Part shown: piece by piece, positions 8,327 through 17,669 of the stretch
How the letters are laid out: every line of letters starts with the position of its first letter
Numbering within the stretch: position 1 is the stretch's first letter
Made by a program: the position numbers and the translations under genes
Notes under the pieces: model-generated
Database searches by the model: none
What the model was told of the DNA's origin: nothing
Seen by the model: the letters and a program-made list of their open reading frames with translations, nothing else
Assembly (NCBI GenBank): GCA_028277625.1
Contig: JANQFW010000020.1
Location: 1 to 43,810 of the forward strand
DNA length: 43,810 nucleotides
Direction of reading: 5' to 3'
Source: Candidatus Gastranaerophilales bacterium
GTDB lineage: Bacteria > Cyanobacteriota > Vampirovibrionia > Gastranaerophilales > JANQFW01

Positions 8327-9383
8327 AGTACTTATAGTGGATGATTCCGCATTGGTAAGAAAAATCTTAACGCAGGAATTATCAAAAGACCCAGAGATTG
8401 ATGTAGTCGGATCGGCCCCTGACCCATATATTGGCAGGGACAAAATTGTTACATTAAAGCCGGATGTGGTTTTATTGGATATTGAAATGCCAAGGATGGA
8501 TGGATTGACTTTTCTTGAAAAGTTAATGAAATATTATCCAATGCCCGTAATTATTATAAGCTCTTTAGCTAAAAACAATTGTGATCTTGCGATTAAGTGT
8601 TTGGAGCTTGGCGCAGCCGATGTAGTGCCAAAGCCAGGTGGATCTTATTCAGTTGGAGACATGTCTGAACAACTTATAGATAGAATTAAAGGTATCAAGG
8701 CAATTAATACCAATAGATTGTTTAACAAGTCTAATGATGTAAAAGCATATAATCAGGCTTTATTAAAAAATACTTATGTAAACTCTAACAATCAAGTTAT
8801 AGCAATCGGTGCTTCAACAGGAGGAACTGAAGCAATAAAACATGTCTTAACTAATTTACCTCCAACAATGCCACCTATTATTATAGTTCAACATATGCCT
8901 CAATACTTTACCAAATCTTTTGCTGATAGCGTAAATAACCTTTCCCAACTGTATGTAAAAGAAGCTGAAGACAATGAGTATCTTACTCCGGGTAAAGTTT
9001 TAATAGCACCTGGGAACAAGCATATGGCCTTGAGAAAACAAGGAGGCAAATATTATGTTGAAATATTTGATGGGCCTTTAGTTTTCCATCAGCGCCCTGC
9101 TGTAGAAATTTTGTTTGACTCTGTTGCGCAATGCGCTTGCCCAAATGCAATGGGTGTTATTTTAACCGGGATGGGCAAAGACGGTGCGAAAGGATTATTG
9201 CATATGAAAGAAGCCGGTGCTTATACCATCGCTCAGGATGAGGCAAGTTGTGTTGTATTTGGAATGCCTAAAGAAGCTATAAATATTGGTGCAGCTCAAA
9301 AAATATTAAGCTTAGATAGTATTCCCGGTGCAATGGTAAATCACCTTAAGAGCAATTTAAATAATAAAGAGAAAGCTATCTAA
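8313..9383 (+). CDS. cheB: Chemotaxis methylesterase CheB
   Basis: 356 residues from the ATG at 8313. A GTG at 8304 would add three residues, but the ATG sits better behind the purine-rich AAGAAAGAG. The receiver domain (about 4-125) has D10-D11 and phospho-site D56 (LLDIEMPRMDG). The methylesterase domain (about 160-350) has the triad S168 (IGASTGG), H194 (VQHMP) and D290 (GMGKDG). When phosphorylated by CheA it demethylates receptors, opposing CheR. It is the last gene of the chemotaxis locus. Confidence 0.94.
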   Translation: MRTIKVLIVDDSALVRKILTQELSKDPEIDVVGSAPDPYIGRDKIVTLKPDVVLLDIEMPRMDGLTFLEKLMKYYPMPVIIISSLAKNNCDLAIKCLELGAADVVPKPGGSYSVGDMSEQLIDRIKGIKAINTNRLFNKSNDVKAYNQALLKNTYVNSNNQVIAIGASTGGTEAIKHVLTNLPPTMPPIIIVQHMPQYFTKSFADSVNNLSQLYVKEAEDNEYLTPGKVLIAPGNKHMALRKQGGKYYVEIFDGPLVFHQRPAVEILFDSVAQCACPNAMGVILTGMGKDGAKGLLHMKEAGAYTIAQDEASCVVFGMPKEAINIGAAQKILSLDSIPGAMVNHLKSNLNNKEKAI

Positions 9384-9603
9384 AGCTTTAATCATTGACT
9401 AGCATAAAAATTGAAAAAAATATAAACCTCCTTTAATTAACAAAGTTGCTAAGACTTTGAAAAAATTGTAGGAGGTTTGCATATGTAAGATATTATATGT
9501 TTTAAAAAATGTATACTTGATCTACAAGTCTGCTAAATATAGTAATAGCAATGTGCTAAAATCATAGTGCAAGAATATTGGCTATTAAATATTAACTTCA
9601 AAT
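9384..9603 (+). other. cheB-glt intergenic region with nested hairpin and AUG-UAA
   Basis: A nested hairpin lies at 9424-9478: outer 9-bp stem AAACCTCCT/AGGAGGTTT (9424-9432 with 9470-9478) and inner stem CAAAGT/ACTTTG (9441-9446 with 9454-9459). There is no U-run after it, so it is not a classic terminator. The 3' arm contains a perfect AGGAGG, followed at 7 bases by ATG and immediately by TAA (9483-9488). The rest of the segment shows nothing recognisable. Confidence 0.6.
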
Positions 9604-9632
9604 TTGACATTATCTTGTCTTATAAATATTAT
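9604..9632 (+). promoter_or_regulatory. Sigma70-type promoter of the glutamate synthase operon
   Basis: TTGACA (9604-9609), 17-base spacer, TATTAT (9627-9632). Transcription would begin near 9639, giving an untranslated leader of about 100 bases before the GTG start at 9739. No known leader RNA was recognised in it. Confidence 0.75.
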
Positions 9633-9738
9633 AGTCCTAAGTGTTACACTATGATTAGGGAAAGAAGCTTAGCAAGTGAGGTAAAACAAAAAAAATACTA
9701 CATTGATTACGTGATAGATTATATTAGGAGAATTTACT

Positions 9739-10845
9739 GTGTGTCGTATTGGAGCAATCAAGTCTAAGGAATATGTTCATCCTTCAAAAGCTCTTTTATT
9801 GATGAGATCTCAGCAAAAAGGTCATGACAATTCAGGGTTTGCTATGGTTATGCAAGACTTAGGTGGTATCTTTGAAAATTATAAAGATCTTCCTACCTTA
9901 TCTATGGCATGTACTGATGAAGGCATTAAGCTAGCTGAGGACATTCTGCACAAAATTGGTTTTATAAGAGTTATGCAGTGGTCTCCGGACGTTCATCCTG
10001 CCCCAGATTTAACTATTGAACCAATGCCTCATTATGTGTTTGAAGTATTTCAATATCCAAAGAGCTATAAGCATTCATCAAAAGAAGAAAAAGAAGAGCT
10101 TCTTGTTGATACAAGGTTGAAGCTTAGAAGAGAATTAGAAAAAATCGAAGCAGGCTTTGTTTATTCATTTTGGCCTGATGTCGTAACTTTAAAAGAAATC
10201 GGTGATCCGCAAGATATTGGTACATACTTTAACTTATGGGAAGAAAATGCCGATTTTACTGCAAAAATAATTACTGCGCAATGTAGACAAAATACAAACT
10301 ATGATATTGTACGTTATGCAGCGCATCCGTTCTTTTTGCAAGGTTATACCGCATTAGTAAACGGTGAAAATACTTTCTACGAAAAGAACAAAAACTTTCA
10401 AAAAAAACTTCATAAAGGGTATATAGGCTTTGAGTCTGATTCTCAATGTTTCTTATACTCTTTGCACTATATTAAAAATGTTCTTAAATGGCCATTAATT
10501 TATTATAAACATACTATTACACCATTGCCGTTTGACGAAATTGAACACAGAGATGATAAAGACATATTATTAAAAATCAAAGCATCTCTTGCTCATCTTG
10601 AAATAAACGGTCCTAATACAATAATAGGCGTTCTTCCTGATGGAACAATGTACACCTGTTGTGATTCTAAAAAATTAAGACCTGTTGTTGTTGGTCAAAC
10701 TGATGACACAATCTCAATTACTTCTGAAGTAACAGGCATAAATGAAATACTGCCTGATAGAGATTGGGAAAAGGATATTTATCCGCATGAGAGAGAAATG
10801 GTAGTAGTAAATAATGATTTAAAGGTTGAAAGATGGCAACAATAA
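9739..10845 (+). CDS. Glutamate synthase glutaminase (class II amidotransferase) subunit
   Basis: 368 residues from a GTG start (AGGAG 8 bases upstream). This start puts Cys at position 2, needed because class II amidotransferases use an N-terminal Cys after Met removal. GHDNSGFAMV and the VNGEN segment (oxyanion Asn/Gly) support an Ntn glutaminase like the first domain of GltB. It releases ammonia from glutamine for the synthase subunit. In most bacteria this domain is fused in one large GltB; here it is a stand-alone protein, as in archaeal-type or GlxB systems. It overlaps the next gene by 13 bp, so equal expression is likely. The assignment to glutamate synthase rests on sequence and neighbours. 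Confidence 0.85.
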   Translation: MCRIGAIKSKEYVHPSKALLLMRSQQKGHDNSGFAMVMQDLGGIFENYKDLPTLSMACTDEGIKLAEDILHKIGFIRVMQWSPDVHPAPDLTIEPMPHYVFEVFQYPKSYKHSSKEEKEELLVDTRLKLRRELEKIEAGFVYSFWPDVVTLKEIGDPQDIGTYFNLWEENADFTAKIITAQCRQNTNYDIVRYAAHPFFLQGYTALVNGENTFYEKNKNFQKKLHKGYIGFESDSQCFLYSLHYIKNVLKWPLIYYKHTITPLPFDEIEHRDDKDILLKIKASLAHLEINGPNTIIGVLPDGTMYTCCDSKKLRPVVVGQTDDTISITSEVTGINEILPDRDWEKDIYPHEREMVVVNNDLKVERWQQ

Positions 10846-12473
10846 AAGTTAATAAATTAAGCCGGGATGATTTACCCTGGCAACTAGAATATAATACCGA
10901 CAGATGCACAATGTGTGGAAGATGTGTAGCATCATGTCCTTTTAATGCAATTGAGGCAGGTGTTGAAAAAAGAAGAAAAATTACCAGTTCTGACGTAACA
11001 CCTAACCCAAAAGCTAATTTTTTAACAGTGCCTATCATCAAACAGGTTGTTGACTGTACTCATAGTTGCAGAGGTTGTGGAATATGTGAAAAAGTTTGTC
11101 CTAATACAGCAATCAAGCCTGTAAGAAATGAAGATGAAAGATTTGCAATAAAATATAGAGGAGCTCTTGCTGATCCTTATAAAAGAGGTGGAAGGTCAAA
11201 TCTAAATACAGAAGGCAGAACCCTTGATAAAATAAAAATCGGTAGAATCTCCCAAATGACTGATCCTTCTTTGGATGCCCAAAGGCATACGTTCGATATG
11301 CTAGCACCATTGGGTAGAATTTTACCCCCTGAGCAAATTCCATTTGAAGTACAAGGCGACGAACTTAAGCTAGCTAAAAAAATACCACCTGTGCGTTGGG
11401 TTTATCCCATTATACTTGGTGATATGTCAATTGGTGCATTATCTTGGAGAATGTGGGAAGCTATAGCAATTGCAACAGCTTATCTAAACGAAGAAATCGG
11501 TCTACCTATCAGAATGTGTACCGGTGAAGGTGGTATACCTTCACGACTATTAAGATCTGAACATTTAAAATATATGATACTCCAAATTGCATCTGGGCAT
11601 TTTGGCTGGAACAGAATTATTAGTGCAATGCCGGAAATGATTGAAGATCCTGCTGCTATATTAATTAAGATAGGTCAAGGCGCAAAACCCGGAGATGGAG
11701 GACTTTTACAATCTAAGAAAGTTGCTAAGCACATTCAGGAAATTAGAGGTGTGCCAAAAGCAGACTTGTTAAGCCCTCCAAACCATCAAGGCCTCTATTC
11801 AATTGAAGAAAGTGTGCAGAAGATGTTCTTATCATTTAATGCTGCTTTCAAGTTTAGAGTACCTGTGGCAATTAAAGTTGCAGCAAGTGCAACTAGTGTT
11901 TCTGTATACAATAACTTATTAAGAGATCCTTATAACATTGTTGGAGGATTTTTTCTCGATGGTATTTCCGGTGGAACCGGTGCAGCTCATGAGATTTCTC
12001 TTGATCATACCGGACATCCGGCAGTATCTAAATTAAGAGACTGTTATTTAGCAGCGGTGCATCAAGGCAAACAAGGACAAATTCCTCTTTGGGCCGCAGG
12101 CGGTCTTGGTATGACCGGCAACCTGGCAGCTGATGCATTTAAGATGTACTCTTTAGGGGCAAACGGCGTATTTACAGGAAAACTAATACTTCAGCTGGCT
12201 GGTTGTGTGGGTAATGACAGCGGTAAGTGTAATGCTTGTAATACTGGCTTATGCCCTGTTGGCATTTGTACGCAAAACCCTGTATTAGTAAAACGTCTTG
12301 ATATTGATAAGGTAGCTGAGAACATTGTTAATTATTTCTTAGCTGTAAATCATGAGTTTAAAAAGCTTATGGCTCCTATTGGAAACAGTTCATTGCCTGT
12401 AGGTCGATCAGATGCACTTGTTTCTGTTGATAAGAGTGTGGCAGACAGATTGAAAATTCAATATGCTTGCTAA
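10833..12473 (+). CDS. Glutamate synthase FMN subunit with N-terminal ferredoxin domains
   Basis: 546 residues. The N-terminal part carries two 4Fe-4S motifs (CTMCGRCVASCP near 26-37 and CRGCGICEKVCP near 80-90). The rest is the FMN-binding (beta/alpha)8 synthase domain: GDMSIGALSWRMWEA, GEGGIPSRLL, KIGQGAKPGDGGLL, DGISGGTGAAHE and GGLGMTGNLAADAFKMYSLG. Near the end, CNACNTGLCPVGICTQNP holds the cysteines of the 3Fe-4S cluster typical of GltB. It converts 2-oxoglutarate plus ammonia to glutamate with electrons delivered through the iron-sulfur clusters. This is the archaeal-type short form, with the GXGXG domain encoded separately in the next gene. Confidence 0.9.
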   Translation: MATIKVNKLSRDDLPWQLEYNTDRCTMCGRCVASCPFNAIEAGVEKRRKITSSDVTPNPKANFLTVPIIKQVVDCTHSCRGCGICEKVCPNTAIKPVRNEDERFAIKYRGALADPYKRGGRSNLNTEGRTLDKIKIGRISQMTDPSLDAQRHTFDMLAPLGRILPPEQIPFEVQGDELKLAKKIPPVRWVYPIILGDMSIGALSWRMWEAIAIATAYLNEEIGLPIRMCTGEGGIPSRLLRSEHLKYMILQIASGHFGWNRIISAMPEMIEDPAAILIKIGQGAKPGDGGLLQSKKVAKHIQEIRGVPKADLLSPPNHQGLYSIEESVQKMFLSFNAAFKFRVPVAIKVAASATSVSVYNNLLRDPYNIVGGFFLDGISGGTGAAHEISLDHTGHPAVSKLRDCYLAAVHQGKQGQIPLWAAGGLGMTGNLAADAFKMYSLGANGVFTGKLILQLAGCVGNDSGKCNACNTGLCPVGICTQNPVLVKRLDIDKVAENIVNYFLAVNHEFKKLMAPIGNSSLPVGRSDALVSVDKSVADRLKIQYAC

Positions 12474-12522
12474 TCTTTTGCTCGGATAGTGTACCAGAAA
12501 CTAATTGTTATTGGAGGAATAA

Positions 12523-14859
12523 ATGCCTGAAAGTACTAGAGCACTAATTGACGGTGTTATAAACGGAAAAAGAATTTCTACACAAGAATTATTACAAAAA
12601 ATATATAAAAAGCTGGAAGAAGGCTATACTGAATTTGAAATTAATGCTTCCGGCCAGCACAATATAGGTGGGTCATTATGGACACAGGATGGTAAACCGT
12701 TAAAGTTTTATGTGAAAAACCCGGGTCAAAGGGTTGGATCTATGGGATTGGAAGGAACTCAGATTGTTATTGAGGGTTCTTCGTCTGCTGATGTAGGCTG
12801 GTTAAATGCTGGTGCTGAAATTATCTTAAAAGGTGATGGTGGTGATACTACAGCACACTGCGCTGCAAACGGTAAAATCTACGTTGCTGGTAGAGCAGGT
12901 ACCAGATCCGGTGCGTTAATGAAGCATGACCCTAAATTTGCTGCGCCTGAGTTTTGGGTACTTAAGAATACCGGCTCATTTAGTTTTGAATTTATGGGTG
13001 GCGGTATTGCTGTAATTTGTGGTTATGATTGTGAAAACCTTGATTCTGTACTAGGCTACAGAAGTTGTATTGGTATGGTTGGTGGAACTGTTTATGTGAG
13101 AGGAAGTGTTAAAAACTTATCTGATGAAGTCTGGTTAATGGACCTTGATGAGAAAGATCTTAATTTCCTTAAAAACGGTATGACCCAGTTTTTAAATAAA
13201 ATAGACAAAGCTGAAATATATGATAAATTAACTAATTTTTCTGATTGGAAAAAAATAGTTGCTAAAACTTATGAAGAAAGAAATCGTCGATCATTTAAGC
13301 CTATTATCGATTATAGACAAAACAAATGGGTTGAGGGTGGAATCTTTGGCGATATTATTGAAGAAGATTACTTTGTCGCTAACTTCTACGAAACGAGTGA
13401 CTTAAGACTTAAATTCCCAGAGTGGAGAAATGCTGCATATTCTGCGCCATGTGAGTATAGTTGCCCTATTAGTATACCTACACAAAAAAGAATATCTTTA
13501 TTAAGGCAGGGTAAAATACAAGAAGCGCTGAATCTTGTATTGGATTTCAGTCCATTTCCTGGTTCTGTTTGTGGTCAGGTTTGCCCGAACCTTTGTGTTG
13601 AAGAATGTAGCAGAAAATATATTGATGATCCTGTAAAGGTTAAAGATGTAGGCTTGTTGAGCAAAAGCTTAGATGTTAAGATGCCTGAAAAGGAACTTGA
13701 TAAAAAGGTTGCTATTATTGGTTCTGGTTCAGCTGGTTTATCAGCAGCGTGGCATTTAAGAAGACAGGGCTATCAGGTTGATATATTAGAAGAAGATAAT
13801 ATTATTGGTGGTAAGTTAAAACAGGTAATACCAACTGAGAGGTTAAATCCTGAAATTCTTGATACTGAATTGAACAGAATTAAGAGCATCGGTGTAAACT
13901 GTAAGACTAGTGCAAAAGTAGATAAGGACATGTTTAAGCAGCTTCAAAATTACTATGATGCTGTAGTTGTTGCGGTTGGTGCGCAAAATCCTGTAGTGAT
14001 ACCTTTTGAGGGACATGAGAGACTTGTTAAAGGGTTAGATTTCTTAAAGGCTGTTAATAAAGGTGAAAAGCCATCAGTTGGTGAAAAAGTTGTAGTTATC
14101 GGTGCAGGTAATGCTGCTATGGACGTTGTAATCGGTGCTTATGAAATGGGTGCAAAAGAGGTGACATCAATCGATATACAGAAGCCAGCAGCGTTTGATA
14201 AGGAAATTGAGCATGCTAAAAAGCTTGGGGCTAAAATCTTATGGCCTCGCTATACAGAGAAGGTCACCGAAAAAGGCGTTTATTTAAAGGATGGAACTTT
14301 ATTAGAGGCTGATACTGTAATTATTTCTATTGGCGATAGGCCTGATTTTTCTTTCCTTGCTGATGAGTATCTTGATGAAAGAGGCCGGGTGAAAGTTAAT
14401 GATTACAATCAATCTGAAGTGAATGAGAAAGTATTTATTCCGGGTGATGCTATAAAGCCAGGATTATTTACCCATGCAATAGGTGACGGAAGAAAAGTTG
14501 CTATTAATATTGATAGAATGCTTAGCGGTAAAGAGCTTGATAACTTTGAAAGGGCTCCTGTATTACCTGCAGATAGGGTGAAAAATGAATTCTATCATCC
14601 GATGAACAGTAATAATATTCTTGGGATGGATGCGGTTGATGAAACCAAACGTTGTATGAGCTGCGGATTCTGTAGAGATTGTTATTTCTGTTTAGAGGCT
14701 TGCCCCGAGCAGGCTATAACAAGAAATGAAAATAAAGATGGTACTTTTGAGTATATAAGTAATCCTCATAAATGTATAGGCTGCGGTATTTGCGCAGGGG
14801 TCTGTCCTTGTGGTGTTTGGGCTATGCTCGATAATGTAGAAAAATACCTTGAAGCTTAA
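12523..14859 (+). CDS. GXGXG - GltD-like oxidoreductase - ferredoxin fusion
   Basis: 778 residues behind TTGGAGGA. Regions: GXGXG beta-helix domain (about 45-215; repeated Gly motifs such as GSMGLEGTQIVIEG and GGGIAVICGYD), normally the C-terminal domain of GltB; a linker; a GltD-type N-terminal iron-sulfur domain (about 305-375, CEYSCPISIPT, VCGQVCPNLC); FAD fold with GSGSAG near 400-405; NAD(P)H fold with GAGNAA near 527-532; the FAD closing motif IPGDAIKPG; and two C-terminal 4Fe-4S motifs starting near C711 and C751. It would bring NAD(P)H electrons to the FMN subunit and also supply the structural GXGXG domain. Joining GXGXG to the small subunit is unusual compared with E. coli GltB/GltD. 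Adjacent genes supply the other two parts. Confidence 0.88.
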   Translation: MPESTRALIDGVINGKRISTQELLQKIYKKLEEGYTEFEINASGQHNIGGSLWTQDGKPLKFYVKNPGQRVGSMGLEGTQIVIEGSSSADVGWLNAGAEIILKGDGGDTTAHCAANGKIYVAGRAGTRSGALMKHDPKFAAPEFWVLKNTGSFSFEFMGGGIAVICGYDCENLDSVLGYRSCIGMVGGTVYVRGSVKNLSDEVWLMDLDEKDLNFLKNGMTQFLNKIDKAEIYDKLTNFSDWKKIVAKTYEERNRRSFKPIIDYRQNKWVEGGIFGDIIEEDYFVANFYETSDLRLKFPEWRNAAYSAPCEYSCPISIPTQKRISLLRQGKIQEALNLVLDFSPFPGSVCGQVCPNLCVEECSRKYIDDPVKVKDVGLLSKSLDVKMPEKELDKKVAIIGSGSAGLSAAWHLRRQGYQVDILEEDNIIGGKLKQVIPTERLNPEILDTELNRIKSIGVNCKTSAKVDKDMFKQLQNYYDAVVVAVGAQNPVVIPFEGHERLVKGLDFLKAVNKGEKPSVGEKVVVIGAGNAAMDVVIGAYEMGAKEVTSIDIQKPAAFDKEIEHAKKLGAKILWPRYTEKVTEKGVYLKDGTLLEADTVIISIGDRPDFSFLADEYLDERGRVKVNDYNQSEVNEKVFIPGDAIKPGLFTHAIGDGRKVAINIDRMLSGKELDNFERAPVLPADRVKNEFYHPMNSNNILGMDAVDETKRCMSCGFCRDCYFCLEACPEQAITRNENKDGTFEYISNPHKCIGCGICAGVCPCGVWAMLDNVEKYLEA

Positions 14860-14889
14860 GTAGTATTTATTTGTATAAAAAATTTACAA

Positions 14890-14919
14890 GAAGCCTCAAT
14901 TAGAGGCTTCTATTTTTTT
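14890..14919 (+). terminator. Terminator of the glutamate synthase operon
   Basis: Perfect 8-bp stem GAAGCCTC/GAGGCTTC (14890-14897 with 14903-14910), 5-base loop, then TATTTTTTT. It lies between convergent genes and could also act, less well, for the amylase on the other strand. Confidence 0.88.
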
Positions 14920-14968
14920 AGAACTCAGGAAAACTCTTTTACCGGCTATATAAATCAATAATAGCAAC

Positions 14969-15733
14969 TTACTTAGCTTCTGTTTTCTGAGTCCCTGAAT
15001 TCAACTTTGTCCATATCCTTTCAAAAGGCTTTAAATTATTAAATTTTAATTTATACTCAACTTCACAGTCTACTTTCTCTCCAGTAAGCATATTAGTAAG
15101 CCCACCTTGCTTTTCAATGATATCAGCCTCTTGCTTACTTATATTAATTGAAGTTTTAGTCTTTTTATTGACATTATCAGCAAGTTTTTTACCCCAATTA
15201 GATATTTTCTCTCTTAGAGCCGTTTTAAATGAATCCCATTTACCTGCTTTAAAATCAGCTTTATGGCTATCAACTTCTTCATTTAATTGTTCACCAAGAC
15301 CTCTAATGCTCTTTTCTACAAATTTACTTACATTACCATTATTTAAATCAGCGATTTTCTCATTGTCTTGGTATTTACCTACTGGGTCATCAACTAAAAT
15401 AGGACTGCCATTTTCATCTTTTTCATTTGGTCTTACTGCCAAATCAGCAGCAGAACCGTCAGTAAGATTATTTAACACTAATACAGAATCATTACCATCT
15501 TCAACCTTATAAGAGAATACATTATCTTTATTTGAAGACACTTCTGATAGTTTACCCTGAGCAAATACCTGATTCTCATTTCTTACTTTAATCATATTTT
15601 TTAAATTTTGATAAATTGCACGCTTAGGATTATTTTCATCTTTAGAATTTACTACACTATCAATAGCATCAGCTGTAAGAGGTCCTCTGTTTATATCTCT
15701 GGTGTCATATAAATATTTTTCTTTAATAACCAT
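14969..15733 (-). pseudogene. GH13 enzyme, C-terminal part in a shifted frame
   Basis: 254 residues in the frame one base ahead of the preceding amylase frame; its ATG overlaps the upstream stop codon by 11 bases. The first residues (YLYDTRDINRGPL, then AIYQNLKNMIKVRNENQVF) are what follows the YYGDEIG motif in GH13 enzymes, so this is the end of the same enzyme: the last barrel helix, a beta-sandwich domain (VFSYKVEDGNDSVLVLNNL) and a Lys-rich tail. Either the frame break is real, making a broken gene or two co-translated chains, or it is a base error in the sequence. A GGAGG lies about 15 bases before this ATG, too far to be convincing. Confidence 0.7.
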
Positions 15734-17405
15734 CAGGAGTTATTTCCCCCTCCACGCTGACTCCTCCTCTCGCTCCTCTTTTTACAGCTTCTTTTAACGC
15801 ATACTCTTCATTATTTTCTGCGCCAATCTCGTCACCATAATAAATAATAGGCATACCAGGTTGAGACATCAATACAGAGTTAATAACACTAACTTTTTTA
15901 GGATCACCTTCCATAAAGTTATTTATTCTTCCGCTTACACCAAGACCTTCTCTAAAATCTTGGCCGTTTGGAATCAATTTATCATAAACGACTTTTCGCG
16001 TATTAGGGTCAACCATTTCAAGAGAAGTCTCATCATGCACACGTGCAAAAGTAGCCCAACCAGCCCCTTCTGGAACTTCCGGCAAATTGTTTTGTGCTCT
16101 CCAATAATAATCTTTGTTTCCACTTACCACTGATGCCCATGTTGCAGGCATTCTAGGAAAATCATAACAAACCTGAACTTCACTAGTTGTTTTTAGGTCT
16201 TCACCTTTTCCTCTACCGTCTTTAATTTTTACGGAATTTCCATAGTAGTCTTTAATTTGATCAGGCCACTGGCAAGCTTCTGCTTGTAATATAACACCGG
16301 GAGCAGTTGCTTTTACAAATGCATTGAGCAACTTAACCACACTATGAGTTTCCGGTAAGCTTTCACCGTCAGTACCAGGCTTGTCCACAAAAAACGGAAT
16401 AGCATCTAACCTAAAGATATCAGTACCATAATCATTTTCCCACTTAGCAAATGTTTTTAAGACCTCTTTCATCAACTCAGGATTTTCCCAGTTTAAATCC
16501 GGCTGAAAATCGTAGAAGGTATGGTAATTGTACATTGTCTTATCACCTTCAGGTGTATGTACAGTTCTTTCTGTCCAGTGATCTTTACAATTTTCAGGGA
16601 ACATTAATCGTTTAACGGATTTAACTTGATTGCCGTCTTTATCTAATATAGGTTTACCTTTTTCATCGATTTCATCATATGCTACTATTACACCTTTTTG
16701 CGGATCAGTACTTCTTGAGGCTTCCGATCGTTTCTCTTTAAAAATATAAAAATCCTGATATTTCTTATCACCGGCTAGGGATTTTTGGAAAAATTCATGC
16801 CCTTCTCCTGAGTGATTAACGATAAGATCTGCCATTACATTAATACCTTTATCATGGGCAGCTTTTACAAATTTTTTGTAAGTATCATCAGCAGACTCAT
16901 CATCTTTAGCTTTTAGGTCAGGATTAATTGCATTGTAATCAGTTACATCAAACCCTGCATCACCCCCGCCCGACTTAGCAAAAGGTAAGTTATATATGGT
17001 TGTAGCACCTAGCTCTTTAATATGATCCAGCTTATCTTGTACGTTTTTAAAGTTGCCTTTTAGTGGTTTACCGTCTTTATCCTTACCTACATTAAACTGG
17101 TCAGGATAAAGCATATAAGCTACTTGATTTTTATACCATTGGTTAGGTTTATTAGCGTCTCTTTCTTTTAACTCTTTTGGCCGCTCTTCTCTAGTTTTTT
17201 GTATTAATTCACAAACTTCATCATATAGTTTATCTACATTATGCTTGCCCCCATACAATACCTTTAAAGAAGATTTGATTTCTTCTTCAAGTTGTTTATC
17301 TAGCTTAAAATCTTCTTTTTTCCCTGCGAACTTAACTTCTCTCTTTTTTAGGCCGGTAAAAGCAGTATTATAATACTGCTTTCTAATATTCATGTTAATA
17401 CTCAT
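15723..17405 (-). CDS. GH13 alpha-amylase / trehalose-synthase-like enzyme, N-terminal and catalytic part
   Basis: 560 residues containing a complete GH13 catalytic core: region I DLIVNHSGEG, region II FRLDAIPFF (nucleophile D334), region III QAEACQWPD (acid/base E376) and region IV ARVHDETSLEMV (D458), then YYGDEIG. The QAE-x-CQWP and HDE-x-SLEMV forms resemble trehalose synthase-type GH13 proteins, but substrate specificity cannot be set. There is no classic signal peptide; instead residues 14-28 contain two F-x-G motifs (FTG and FAG), also seen at the N-terminus of proteins at 39231 and 40965. The frame ends at a TAA 35 residues after YYGDEIG, where homology continues in another frame (see the preceding entry). 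Function is alpha-glucan or maltose metabolism at a general level. Confidence 0.82.
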   Translation of the reverse strand: MSINMNIRKQYYNTAFTGLKKREVKFAGKKEDFKLDKQLEEEIKSSLKVLYGGKHNVDKLYDEVCELIQKTREERPKELKERDANKPNQWYKNQVAYMLYPDQFNVGKDKDGKPLKGNFKNVQDKLDHIKELGATTIYNLPFAKSGGGDAGFDVTDYNAINPDLKAKDDESADDTYKKFVKAAHDKGINVMADLIVNHSGEGHEFFQKSLAGDKKYQDFYIFKEKRSEASRSTDPQKGVIVAYDEIDEKGKPILDKDGNQVKSVKRLMFPENCKDHWTERTVHTPEGDKTMYNYHTFYDFQPDLNWENPELMKEVLKTFAKWENDYGTDIFRLDAIPFFVDKPGTDGESLPETHSVVKLLNAFVKATAPGVILQAEACQWPDQIKDYYGNSVKIKDGRGKGEDLKTTSEVQVCYDFPRMPATWASVVSGNKDYYWRAQNNLPEVPEGAGWATFARVHDETSLEMVDPNTRKVVYDKLIPNGQDFREGLGVSGRINNFMEGDPKKVSVINSVLMSQPGMPIIYYGDEIGAENNEEYALKEAVKRGARGGVSVEGEITPDGY

Positions 17406-17585
17406 TTGTGTGATACTCTCTCTCTACTTTCGACTTTTATCTTTTATTTTTATATAAATTATATTATTTTCTATAAGGTATTATATAAATCTATTTCAAT
17501 TATACGTAAACAAAAAAAGAGGGAAATAAATATTGACAGTAAAAAAATTTTTTAATAAATATTATCTGTAAAAATTTAGTTATTA

Positions 17586-17614
17586 ATTACTTTTTAAGGG
17601 TGATATAGTATAAT
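17586..17614 (+). promoter_or_regulatory. Possible promoter for punA
   Basis: Consensus -10 TATAAT at 17609-17614, with a weak -35 (ATTACT, 17586-17591) at 17 bases. A second candidate upstream has a perfect TTGACA (17533-17538) but a poor -10. Either would give a short leader before the ATG at 17670. The rest of the 264-bp gap shows only AT-rich sequence. Confidence 0.4.
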
Positions 17615-17669
17615 TATTTGAATTGTTAAATAAGCTTAAGTGGAATATTTTTAGTAAGGAATTCTTTTT

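Noticed and set aside
9567-9767. A 66-codon reading frame upstream of the glutaminase gene
   Set aside because: It contains the strong promoter at 9604-9632 and overlaps the true gene start in another frame; its start has no ribosome site and the peptide resembles nothing I know.
15723-15740. Programmed ribosomal frameshift in the amylase gene
   Set aside because: The available stretch has no slippery A- or T-heptamer or stimulatory hairpin that I can see; a mutation or base error explains it more simply.
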